A stretch of 6,162 nt of DNA from Clostridiales bacterium UBA4706 (lineage in GTDB: Bacteria; Bacillota; Clostridia; Oscillospirales; Oscillospiraceae), in assembly GCA_002404605.1 (NCBI GenBank), contig DHKA01000011.1, positions 1 to 6,162 of the forward strand, written 5' to 3'. Position 1 is the stretch's first letter. Every line of letters begins with the position of its first letter. Position numbers and translations under genes: made by a program. Under the pieces are notes generated by a model. It saw only the letters and a program-made list of their open reading frames with translations, searched no databases and was not told where the DNA came from. Shown piece after piece: positions 1 through 5,975 of the stretch.

Positions 1-60
1 CTCGTTTGCGGGCTGCTCCTTCCGCCTGTTTTGCTCGTCTCTTTTATACCATCTATATTA

Positions 61-90
61 GAAAAAGCCCAGCAACAGCTGGACTTTTTC
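61..90 (-). terminator. Rho-independent terminator of the minus-strand operon
   Basis: Arms 61-73 and 78-90 enclose a 4-nt loop (74-77). Read on the minus strand, the stem ends GCTGGGC followed by a run of five T. The single imperfect pair (68 with 83) is a G-U wobble in a minus-strand transcript but a C-A mismatch in a plus-strand one, which favours termination of leftward transcription. It lies about 58 nt past the amidohydrolase stop codon, where a terminator is expected. The A-run on the other side could give some bidirectional activity. Confidence 0.8.
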
Positions 91-100
91 GACAGACTGC

Positions 101-149
101 GCCCCTAATATAAATATTTATATTTATATTAGGGGCTTAGGGGCTTTTT
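101..149 (+). repeat. AT-rich perfect inverted repeat with a duplicated right arm
   Basis: The 16-nt arms 101-116 and 121-136 are perfectly complementary around a TTTA loop. The stem is capped by GCCCC/GGGGC at its base and is otherwise almost all A/T. Its core, 107-124, is also an 18-bp loopless palindrome. The terminal octamer TTAGGGGC is repeated directly (129-136 and 137-144). The second copy is followed by five T (145-149), so a plus-strand transcript could form an alternative stem (101-108 with 137-144) resembling an intrinsic terminator. On the minus strand the hairpin begins 12 nt after the amidohydrolase stop and is not followed by a U-tract, so there it may act as a 3'-end stabiliser. 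The structure is seen directly; the role is inferred. Confidence 0.6.
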
Positions 150-1413
150 AGCTGTTGATGATCCGCTCCGTGGCGGCGCGGGCATGGGCGATGATGTCCT
201 CCGGCGATTCGCCGACATGGTAAACGCCTTTCTCGTAGAGAATTTTTCCGTTCACCATCGTGAGGAGCACATTTGTGTTCGAACCGCTGTAAACAAGGTT
301 TTTCACGGTGTTGTGTTCGGGCTGCATGTTTGCCTGGTGCAGGTCGATCACAACGAGATCGGCGAGCTTGCCGGGGGCGATGCAGTCGGAGTCGATGCGC
401 ATGGCGCGCGCGCCCGTGGAGCACGCGGCGCGAAAAATCTCCCGCGCGTCGCACGAGGCGGCGTCCTCCTCCCGGAGCTTCTGAAGCACCGCGGCGAGAT
501 ACATTTCGCGAAACATGTTGAGCGCGTTGTTGCTCGCCGGGCCGTCCGTGCCGATGGCAAGGGGGATCTTCCGGCGGAGAAATTCGCTCACGGGCGCAAT
601 GCCGCTCGCGAGCTTCGCGTTCGAGGCCGGGCACGTCACGGCGTACAGACCGCGGCGGGCGAAAATGTCCATGTCGGTCTCATCGAACCACACGCAGTGG
701 AAGCCGCCGCCGCCGTGCTCGAAGAGGCCGTTTTCCTCGAATAGCTGCGTCGGCGTGAGGCCGTGGCGCTCGATGCATTCTTCCACCTCGCGCTTCGTCT
801 CCGAATTGTGGGTGAAAAACGGCATCTTGTACTCGTCCACCAGCATTTTTATAAACATGAGCAGATCGAGATTGGCCGTATACTCGGCGTGGATGCCGGG
901 GATATAGGAGATGAGCGGGTGGAGATTGTTGAACTTGATCGTGTCCATCTCGCCGACCGTCCAGTCATCCCCCGCGGCGAGCGCGCCGCAGAGCACCATG
1001 CGGAAGCCGCAGTCGATGGCGGCCTGCGCGAAGGCGTCGCGCTTATAGTACATGTCGAACGCGCTCGTGATACCGCCCTTGAGATATTCCAGAATGGCGA
1101 GCTTTGTGAGAGCGTAAATATCGTCCGGCGTGAGCTTGGCCTCCAGCGGGAACACCTTGTCGAAAAGCCAGCTTTGCAGCGGCAGATCGTCCGCGAAGGA
1201 GCGGAGGAACGTCATCGCGCTGTGCGCATGGGCGTTTTTGAAGCCGGGCATCAGGAGATTTCCCTTGAGGTCGATCTCGCGCTCAAACGGCGGGTGCGCG
1301 CCGATGGCGGGGCCGACATAGAGGATCATCGATCCCTCGACCCAGACCTCCCAATCGGAGATCTCAAATCCGTCGCTGAGCGAAAGGAGCTTGCCGTTAT
1401 AAAAGCGGATCAT
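148..1413 (-). CDS. MTA/SAH deaminase-like amidohydrolase
   Basis: A 421-residue protein of the amidohydrolase superfamily, closest in motif pattern to 5'-methylthioadenosine/S-adenosylhomocysteine deaminases (MtaD type), cytosolic metal-dependent enzymes that replace the adenine 6-amino group with oxygen. Visible motifs: the metal pair H62-A-H64 after LLMPGFKN; H175 in GIHAEYT; H202 and E205 in THNSETKREVEE (metal His plus base-contacting Glu in the family); H239 in FHCVWFDETD; D290 in GTDGPASNNALNMF; and the C-terminal GKLADLVVIDL of the beta-sandwich domain. Length is typical (about 420-440). ATG at 1413 is chosen because GGAGGAG lies just upstream and the ATG overlaps the TGA of the preceding phosphorylase gene (ATGA), indicating translational coupling. 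HAEYT replaces the commoner HAPYT, so substrate could be MTA, SAH, 5'-deoxyadenosine or adenosine. Family certain, substrate not. Confidence 0.88.
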   Translation of the reverse strand: MIRFYNGKLLSLSDGFEISDWEVWVEGSMILYVGPAIGAHPPFEREIDLKGNLLMPGFKNAHAHSAMTFLRSFADDLPLQSWLFDKVFPLEAKLTPDDIYALTKLAILEYLKGGITSAFDMYYKRDAFAQAAIDCGFRMVLCGALAAGDDWTVGEMDTIKFNNLHPLISYIPGIHAEYTANLDLLMFIKMLVDEYKMPFFTHNSETKREVEECIERHGLTPTQLFEENGLFEHGGGGFHCVWFDETDMDIFARRGLYAVTCPASNAKLASGIAPVSEFLRRKIPLAIGTDGPASNNALNMFREMYLAAVLQKLREEDAASCDAREIFRAACSTGARAMRIDSDCIAPGKLADLVVIDLHQANMQPEHNTVKNLVYSGSNTNVLLTMVNGKILYEKGVYHVGESPEDIIAHARAATERIINS

Positions 1414-2249
1414 GCCTTCTCCTCCGCATGCATGGCGGCGATGGAATCCCACATGAGCTTTTTGAACTTCGGCGCAGCGGCGTTGGCCGCTTCGATGACC
1501 TCGTCGCCGTCGAGCGGACGGTCGGAGAGACCGGCAGCGAGATTCGCCACGCACGAAACGCCGCACACGCGCATGCCGGCGTGGTTGGCCGCGATGACCT
1601 CCACGACTGTGGACATGCCCACGGCGTCCGCACCCATCGCGCGGGAGGCGCGGATGTCGGCGGGAGACTCATAGCTCGGGCCGGTGAACTGGATGTACAC
1701 GCCCTCCTTGAGATCGATGCCGTCCTTCTTCGCCGTTTCGCGCAGAATGGCGCGCAGCTTCGGATCGTAAGCGTTCGACATATCCGGGAAGCGGACGCCT
1801 AGCTCATCGATGTTTGCGCCGATGAGCGGGTTGGGGATGAGCGCGCTGATGTGATCGGTGATGCTCATAAGCGTACCGGCGGTGAGATCGCCGCGGATGC
1901 CGCCCGAGGCGTTCGTGACGAAAAGGATCTTCGCGCCCATGGCCTTCATAAGGCGCACGGGCAGCACAACGTCGTGCGGCGTGTAGCCTTCGTAGAGGTG
2001 CACGCGCCCCTGCATGACGACAACGGGCGTTTCCTCCACATAGCCGAACACGAACCGTCCGGCGTGGCCGGGCGCGGTGGATACCGGGAAGCCGGGGATC
2101 TCGCTGTACGGCACAACGGCAGTCTGCTTTACCATGTCGGCAAAGCCGCCGAGACCGGAGCCGAGCACGACGGCGACCCCCGGGACAAAGTCGGTGTGAC
2201 GCCGCACCGCGGCGAGACAGTTCTGGATGCGTTCCATTTCGGGATGCAT
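1410..2249 (-). CDS. punA: Purine nucleoside phosphorylase, trimeric (type I)
   Basis: A 279-residue cytosolic enzyme catalysing reversible phosphorolysis of purine nucleosides to free base and ribose 1-phosphate. Motifs in order: VVLGSGLGG (phosphate loop, S31), PGHAGR (61-65), MQGRVHLYEGY (H84), TNASGG (112-117), GTLMSITDHI, FTGPSYESPADIR with E194, GADAVGMSTVVEVIAANH with M212, and VSCVANLAAG with N236. E194, M212 and N236 match human Glu201, Met219 and Asn243 at one constant offset, indicating preference for 6-oxopurines (inosine/guanosine type) rather than adenosine. Where homologues usually read H-E-E-V near the 5'-hydroxyl (human His257), this protein reads G248-D-E-V, so that His is missing. 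Start at 2249 has AAGGAGG seven nt upstream. The gene ends in a 4-bp ATGA overlap with the deaminase gene, so the two are probably made together and may act in sequence. Confidence 0.93.
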   Translation of the reverse strand: MHPEMERIQNCLAAVRRHTDFVPGVAVVLGSGLGGFADMVKQTAVVPYSEIPGFPVSTAPGHAGRFVFGYVEETPVVVMQGRVHLYEGYTPHDVVLPVRLMKAMGAKILFVTNASGGIRGDLTAGTLMSITDHISALIPNPLIGANIDELGVRFPDMSNAYDPKLRAILRETAKKDGIDLKEGVYIQFTGPSYESPADIRASRAMGADAVGMSTVVEVIAANHAGMRVCGVSCVANLAAGLSDRPLDGDEVIEAANAAAPKFKKLMWDSIAAMHAEEKA

Positions 2250-2255
2250 AAAAGA

Positions 2256-2262
2256 GCCTCCT
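2256..2262 (-). promoter_or_regulatory. Strong Shine-Dalgarno site of the phosphorylase gene
   Basis: The minus strand reads AAGGAGG followed by a 7-nt spacer and the ATG at 2249. It sits in the 33-nt gap after the ybaK stop, the only real gap in the operon, so the phosphorylase-deaminase pair can be translated independently of the upstream genes. Confidence 0.75.
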
Positions 2263-2282
2263 TATGTTATATTCTTCGCTTT

Positions 2283-2771
2283 TTATTCTTCGGTGAGATC
2301 GGCGAACTTTGCGCCGATATAGCCCGCCAGAGCTTCGGGATCGATCCCGATCTGCGCGCCGAGCCGCCCGGCGCTGCAAAAAAAGGCGTCCGTCAAAAGC
2401 GCGGTCTCGTCGATCCAGGTGGGAAACGGCTTTTTCATCCCCACCGGGGAGCAGCCGCCGTGGACATAGCCGGTGAGCGGCAGCAGCTTTTTCTGCGGCA
2501 GCATGGCGATGCTCTTCACGCCCGCCGCCTTCGCCGCCTTTTTGAGCGAGAGCGTTTCCGGCGCAGGGATGACGAATACAAAGTGTTCGCCGGTATTGGC
2601 CTCTGCCACAAGCGTTTTGAAAACGCATTCCGCGCTCTGTCCGAGCGCGGCGGCCACCTCCGTTCCGGAGGCGAGCGAGGCGTCGTAATAATGCGGCGTA
2701 TACGCAATGCCCGCCTGGTCGAGCAGGCGCATCACGTTCGTTTTTTCGTTTGCTTTATCCGATTTTGCCAT
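2283..2771 (-). CDS. ybaK: Cys-tRNA(Pro) deacylase, YbaK/EbsC family
   Basis: A 162-residue single-domain trans-editing protein of the YbaK/ProX superfamily. Characterised YbaK hydrolyses Cys-tRNA(Pro) formed when prolyl-tRNA synthetase mischarges its tRNA. Seen here: VFKTLV with K52 in the position of the essential YbaK lysine (Lys45/46 in E. coli and Haemophilus), FVFVIPA (64-70), GGCSPVGMKK (105-114) and the closing CSAGRLGAQIGIDP (132-145). Length fits the family (about 155-165). ATG at 2771 is supported by GAGGAA seven nt upstream. The gene starts inside the end of the alaX gene (17-bp overlap), so the two editing factors are co-translated. Related subfamilies act on other mischarged tRNAs (ProXp-ala and others), so Cys-tRNA(Pro) is the most likely but not certain substrate. 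Confidence 0.9.
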   Translation of the reverse strand: MAKSDKANEKTNVMRLLDQAGIAYTPHYYDASLASGTEVAAALGQSAECVFKTLVAEANTGEHFVFVIPAPETLSLKKAAKAAGVKSIAMLPQKKLLPLTGYVHGGCSPVGMKKPFPTWIDETALLTDAFFCSAGRLGAQIGIDPEALAGYIGAKFADLTEE

Positions 2772-3909
2772 GAAAGTATTCCTCGATCTGTTCGCGGGAG
2801 GCGCGAAGGCTTCCCTGGATCATGCCCGGCGCGCCGCCGCCCCGTCCGGAGAGCGCGGCGTTGATATCCTTTGCCGCAGCGCGAAGGTCAACCGTTTCCG
2901 ACGCCATCACGTACCGGTATCCCCCGTCCCCGGCGCAGAGCGCGGCGCAGACGCCCGTGCAGCGCGTCTTTCCGCCCTCGGCAAGGGCGCGCAGCGCGGC
3001 GGGCGAAAGGCTCTCTTCAAAAAAGATAAGATTTTCCTCGCACGGCGGGAGTGAAACGAGCCGCGCCTCGACATACCGCCTCTCCGCGGCGGCGCGTTCC
3101 TGCTTCTCCGCTTCCAGCTCGCCGAGCACACGCTCGGCGGCGGCGCAGAGGGCGTTCTGCGGCGCGGAAAAGAGACGGGAGAGCGCTTCGGTCTCGGCGG
3201 CGCAGAGCGCGGCGTCCTCATAGGCCGCGCGCCCGGCGAGCATCGTAAAGCGCACGCCGCCGCGGTGACGCATCCGGTCCTTCAGCCGGATAAGGCCGAT
3301 CTCGCCGGTGAAGCTCACGTGCGGCGCGCAGCACGCGCAAAGATCCACGCCCGGCACCTCCACGATGCGCACCGGCATCGCAAGCGCCTTTTTCTGGCGG
3401 AACGGCATCGCCGCAAGCTCTTCCTCCGCCGGCCAGAGGATGTTTATCGGAAGATTTTTCCACACATCCTCGTTTGCAAGACGTTCGATCTGCATGAGCT
3501 GCGCCGCGTCGATCTCGCGGTCAAAGTCGATCGTCGCGCCGTGTTCGTCCATGTGGAAGCCGATGTTCTCGCAGCCCCAGAGCGCGTGCGCATGGCCGGA
3601 CACCAGATGCTCGGCCGAGTGGATCTGCATGCGGGCAAAGCGCGTTTCCCCGTCGAGTTCGCCGGTCACTTCCGCGCCAGGGATGAGCGGAGCATCACAG
3701 AAATGGACGATCTCACCCTTTTCCTCGCGCGTGTCCGTCACGCGCACGGCGCCGAGCGTGCCGGTATCGCCGCCCTGTCCGCCGCCCTCGGGAAAGAAGG
3801 CGGTGCGGTCGAGCGTCACGGCGTAAAGAGCGCCGCGCTCTTCGCACGAGAGGACGCGCGCGGTGAATTTCCGCATATGCGCGTCAGTGTAAAAAAGCTT
3901 TTCGGTCAT
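2755..3909 (-). CDS. alaX: Alanyl-tRNA editing protein, AlaX long form
   Basis: A 384-residue free-standing homologue of the editing half of alanyl-tRNA synthetase, expected to hydrolyse Ser-tRNA(Ala) (and possibly Gly-tRNA(Ala)) in the cytosol. Order: N-terminal barrel with FFPEGGGQGGDTG (38-50); zinc site H97-x3-H101 in HSAEHLVSGH and C193-x3-H197 in CACCAPHV; TGEIGLIRLKD after it; an alanine/glutamate-rich helical, probably coiled-coil stretch (about 228-290); and a C-terminal DHHA1-like domain ending in the glycine-rich GRGGGAPGMIQG (355-366). The DHHA1 domain makes this the long AlaX type rather than the minimal AlaX-S. CAP instead of CGT before the last zinc His is, from memory, common in clostridial members. 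Start at 3909: MTEKLFY matches the usual family N-terminus, although no clear Shine-Dalgarno precedes it; the upstream stop is only 4 nt away, so translation is probably coupled. Confidence 0.93.
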   Translation of the reverse strand: MTEKLFYTDAHMRKFTARVLSCEERGALYAVTLDRTAFFPEGGGQGGDTGTLGAVRVTDTREEKGEIVHFCDAPLIPGAEVTGELDGETRFARMQIHSAEHLVSGHAHALWGCENIGFHMDEHGATIDFDREIDAAQLMQIERLANEDVWKNLPINILWPAEEELAAMPFRQKKALAMPVRIVEVPGVDLCACCAPHVSFTGEIGLIRLKDRMRHRGGVRFTMLAGRAAYEDAALCAAETEALSRLFSAPQNALCAAAERVLGELEAEKQERAAAERRYVEARLVSLPPCEENLIFFEESLSPAALRALAEGGKTRCTGVCAALCAGDGGYRYVMASETVDLRAAAKDINAALSGRGGGAPGMIQGSLRASREQIEEYFHGKIG

Positions 3910-3913
3910 GGGA

Positions 3914-4333
3914 TCAAAACTTAAAGAGATTCAGCCCGGTCACATCGTCCTTGAAGCGATCGACCGCACCGTCGATCACGCGGATGACCATCTCGCACGT
4001 CGCGCTCACGCGCGCGCTGTTGAGATGCCCGCCGACGACCGCGCCGGACTCGTTCGCGGCGCTCATGTGCAGATGGCTGTAGTATTCGCCGTTCATCGTG
4101 TTCACCGTACCGGTCAGCGACACGATCTCGTGCGCGCCGGTGAACGTGAGCGCGTGGTACTGATGCTCGTCCACGTTGTACACGCCGACGGTGAACTCGT
4201 CCGTCGCGCCGAGCGCCTCAACGCTCGCCAGACGGACATTTTCCTTTTCGCACAGCGCGCGGAGCTGCGCCGTGATCTCCTCGCCGCGGTCGAAGCGCGC
4301 GACGATCGTATTTTCAAAACGCCGGTAGTCCAT
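3914..4333 (-). CDS. PPC (DUF296) domain protein
   Basis: A 139-residue protein consisting of one PPC/DUF296 domain, the fold shared by plant AT-hook (AHL) proteins and many uncharacterised prokaryotic proteins that form trimers. The C-terminal half carries the signature: SLTGTVN (72-78), HLHMSAANESGAVVGGHL (87-104) and a final strand with E114. H87, H89 and H103 lie where some prokaryotic members bind a metal. There is no AT-hook or separate DNA-binding segment, so direct DNA binding is doubtful despite the common annotation. It is the first gene of the leftward operon, starts at an ATG preceded by AAAGGGG with 7-nt spacing, and ends 4 nt before alaX. Function is unknown in bacteria; a regulatory or small-molecule role in the operon is a guess. 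Confidence 0.82.
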   Translation of the reverse strand: MDYRRFENTIVARFDRGEEITAQLRALCEKENVRLASVEALGATDEFTVGVYNVDEHQYHALTFTGAHEIVSLTGTVNTMNGEYYSHLHMSAANESGAVVGGHLNSARVSATCEMVIRVIDGAVDRFKDDVTGLNLFKF

Positions 4334-4366
4334 AGTTTGTATCCCCTTTGAATGGAATATATCTGT

Positions 4367-4395
4367 ATTATAGCCGCTCGGCGGGCGTAAATCAA
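4367..4395 (-). promoter_or_regulatory. Sigma-A-type promoter of the five-gene leftward operon
   Basis: On the minus strand, -35 TTGATT (4395-4390), a 17-bp spacer and a perfect -10 TATAAT (4372-4367). Transcription should start near 4360, giving a leader of roughly 27 nt that contains the AAAGGGG ribosome binding site of the PPC gene. Confidence 0.8.
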
Positions 4396-4397
4396 GG

Positions 4398-4426
4398 TTG
4401 TCAAGGCCCGGTCCATCGCGTATAAT
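4398..4426 (+). promoter_or_regulatory. Sigma-A-type promoter of mutY
   Basis: -35 TTGTCA (4398-4403), a 17-bp spacer and a perfect -10 TATAAT (4421-4426). The predicted start is near 4433, about 20 nt before the mutY ATG, leaving room for AAAGGA seven nt ahead of it. Its -35 box is 2 bp from that of the opposite promoter. Confidence 0.82.
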
Positions 4427-4452
4427 ATCTGAAGAAACGAAAGGACCGGCCT

Positions 4453-5445
4453 ATGGAAAACTTTTCCCGTCCGCTGGTGGACTGGTACAAAAAAGAAGCG
4501 CGTCCCCTCCCCTGGCGGGAGGAACCGACGCCATACCGCGTATGGGTCTCGGAGATCATGCTGCAGCAGACGCGCATCGAGGCCGCGCGCGAATACTTCA
4601 ACCGCTTCACGCGCGCGTTCCCGACCGTGGAAGCGCTCGCCGCGGCGGAGCTTGACGACGTGCTCAAGCTCTGGGAAGGGCTGGGGTACTATTCCCGCGC
4701 GCGGAATCTCCACAAATGCGCCAAAACCGTGTGTGAGACTTACGGCGGCGTATTCCCCCCGGACGCCGCGGCGCTGCGCGCGCTGCCCGGCATCGGGGAC
4801 TATACCGCCGGGGCGATCGCCTCGATCGCCTACGGACTGCCGGAACCGGCGGTAGACGGGAATGTGCTGCGCGTGCTCGCGCGCATGGATTGCTTCGGCG
4901 AGAGCATCGGCAGCGACAAAGTGAAAAAGCGCTTCCGCGAAGCGCTCCGGGAGATCTACCCGGCAGGCGAATGCGGCGCTTTTACGAGTGCGCTCATGGA
5001 GCTGGGCGAGACAGTCTGCACCGTCGGCACGCCGAACTGCGCGCGCTGCCCGGTCGCTGCGTACTGCGCGGCGCACCGCCGCGGCGAGGAAACGCTCTAC
5101 CCCGTGCTGCCGGAGAAAAAGCCGCGCCGGATCGAAAACCGGCGGGTGCTGCTCCTGCTCTGCGGCGATACGTGCGCCGTGCAGCGGCGCGCAGACACGG
5201 GGCTTCTCGCCTCGATGTGGGAGCTGCCGAACGATCTTTTGCCGGACGCGCCGGAAGGCGGTGAGTCCTGCGGCGAGGCGGTACACATTTTCAGCCACGT
5301 GGAGTGGCACATGCGCGGATATATCGTCCGCTGCAAGGAAAAGCTGCCGGGCTACGTCTGGGTGACGCGGGCCGAGCGCGAAGCGCTCGCCATGCCCACG
5401 GCGTTCCGGTATTACCGAAAAAAACTGGAGGAGATGGGATATTGA
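4453..5445 (+). CDS. mutY: Adenine DNA glycosylase MutY
   Basis: A 330-residue base-excision repair enzyme that removes adenine paired with 8-oxoguanine. Seen: PLPWR (18-22); SEIMLQQTRIE with catalytic E34; helix-hairpin-helix LPGIGDYTAGAIASIAYG (111-128, Y117); the catalytic Asp D135 in AVDGNVLRVLAR; an iron-sulfur cluster loop with Cys 189, 196, 199 and 205 spaced C-x6-C-x2-C-x5-C; a linker with YPVLPEKKPRR; and a C-terminal NUDIX-like domain (about 228-330) including F280-S281-H282, the FSH motif that reads 8-oxoG in characterised MutY. All key residues are present. The protein is slightly shorter than the usual 350-370 residues, mostly in the C-terminal domain. It has its own promoter and an AAAGGA site 7 nt before the ATG, and its stop overlaps the start of the LOG gene. 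Confidence 0.96.
   Translation: MENFSRPLVDWYKKEARPLPWREEPTPYRVWVSEIMLQQTRIEAAREYFNRFTRAFPTVEALAAAELDDVLKLWEGLGYYSRARNLHKCAKTVCETYGGVFPPDAAALRALPGIGDYTAGAIASIAYGLPEPAVDGNVLRVLARMDCFGESIGSDKVKKRFREALREIYPAGECGAFTSALMELGETVCTVGTPNCARCPVAAYCAAHRRGEETLYPVLPEKKPRRIENRRVLLLLCGDTCAVQRRADTGLLASMWELPNDLLPDAPEGGESCGEAVHIFSHVEWHMRGYIVRCKEKLPGYVWVTRAEREALAMPTAFRYYRKKLEEMGY
5427..5445 (+). promoter_or_regulatory. Shine-Dalgarno and TTGA stop-start overlap deciding the LOG start
   Basis: GGAGGAG at 5427-5433, then an 8-nt spacer, then TTG (5442-5444) overlapping the mutY stop TGA (5443-5445). No in-frame ATG or GTG lies between the Shine-Dalgarno and the first conserved residues, so a TTG start is implied. 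The arrangement suggests reinitiation by ribosomes finishing mutY. Confidence 0.75.
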
Positions 5446-5975
5446 ATATCTGTGTATTCGGCGCGGCGCGCGATGAGATCGGCGAGGACTTCATGGCCCT
5501 CGGCACGGCGCTCGGCCGCGAGATCGCGGTGCGCGGGCATACGCTTGTGTTCGGCGCAGGCGGCCACGGCATGATGGGCGCCGCAGCGCGCGGGGCCTAC
5601 GAAATGGGCGGAAAGATCGTCGGCGTCGTGCCATACTTTTTCAACGCCCCCGGCATCCTCTTTGAGCATTGCACGGAGCTTATCCGCATGGAAACGATGG
5701 CAGAGCGCAAAACGATCATGGAGGAGCGCTCGGATGCTTTCATTGCCCTGCCCGGCGGCATCGGCACGATGGAGGAGATTTTCGAAGTCATCACGCTCTC
5801 GTCCCTCGGACGGATGCAGAAAAAGAGCGCGTTTCTCGATGCGGAAAGCTATTGGGAGCCCGCGGTCGAGCTGCTGCGCGGCGCGGTAGAAAAGGGCTTT
5901 GCCGGTCGGGAGCTTGAAGGACACTACGCCCGCTTCACCGACGTGAAAGCGTGCCTCGACTATCTGGAAAAATAA
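5442..5975 (+). CDS. LOG-family nucleoside 5'-monophosphate phosphoribohydrolase
   Basis: A 177-residue Rossmann-like protein of the LOG (Lonely Guy; TIGR00730 / YvdD) family, which hydrolyses nucleoside 5'-monophosphates such as AMP or cytokinin nucleotides to free base and ribose 5-phosphate. Seen: N-terminal strand ICVFGAARDE; FGAGGHGMMGAAARGA (38-53); MAERKTIM (86-93); and the diagnostic ALPGGIGTMEEIFEVIT (102-118) with the PGGxGTxxE catalytic/nucleotide-binding motif. The reading frame remains open further upstream inside mutY, but homology begins at NICVFGAAR. GGAGGAG (5427-5433) lies 8 nt before a TTG at 5442 that overlaps the mutY TGA (TTGA), making TTG the best start. Transcribed with mutY. 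The region after PGG (SSLGRMQKKSAFLDAESYW) is divergent from the usual family pattern. The physiological substrate in bacteria is uncertain. Confidence 0.88.
   Translation: MNICVFGAARDEIGEDFMALGTALGREIAVRGHTLVFGAGGHGMMGAAARGAYEMGGKIVGVVPYFFNAPGILFEHCTELIRMETMAERKTIMEERSDAFIALPGGIGTMEEIFEVITLSSLGRMQKKSAFLDAESYWEPAVELLRGAVEKGFAGRELEGHYARFTDVKACLDYLEK

Noticed and set aside
1..50. A possible minus-strand gene start or promoter leaving the window on the left (GGTATAAAAG, GGAAGGAG)
   Set aside because: No ATG, GTG or TTG follows the GGAAGGAG inside the window and no good -35 is spaced correctly.
1..108. An open plus-strand frame without a start, ending at 108, with a hydrophobic stretch (LLLPPVLLVSF) followed by EKAQQQLDFFDRLRP
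   Set aside because: Its last third is just the terminator hairpin read as codons and the middle is AT-rich intergenic-type sequence. It could be the tail of a convergent gene but there is too little to support it.
1414..1566. A 51-codon N-terminal extension of the amidohydrolase
   Set aside because: It overlaps the phosphorylase gene, is arginine-rich and unlike the family. The ATG at 1413 has a strong Shine-Dalgarno and the ATGA overlap.
2250..2282. A TATAAC box as a -10 for an internal promoter before the phosphorylase gene, plus two CGAAGAAT repeats
   Set aside because: The box lies only a few bases from the Shine-Dalgarno, leaving no room for a leader, and no -35 is seen. The 8-bp repeat is too short to interpret.
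184..2864. Long plus-strand open frames (for example 184-744, 763-1674 and 1851-2864) opposite the leftward operon
   Set aside because: They lie antisense to genes with complete family motifs, encode His/Arg/Ala-rich sequence without recognisable domains, and arise because GC-rich codons rarely give stops on the opposite strand.
4114..5310. A 398-codon minus-strand open frame across mutY and the divergent promoter
   Set aside because: It is antisense to mutY and reads through both -10 boxes. It has no ribosome binding site and no recognisable domain.
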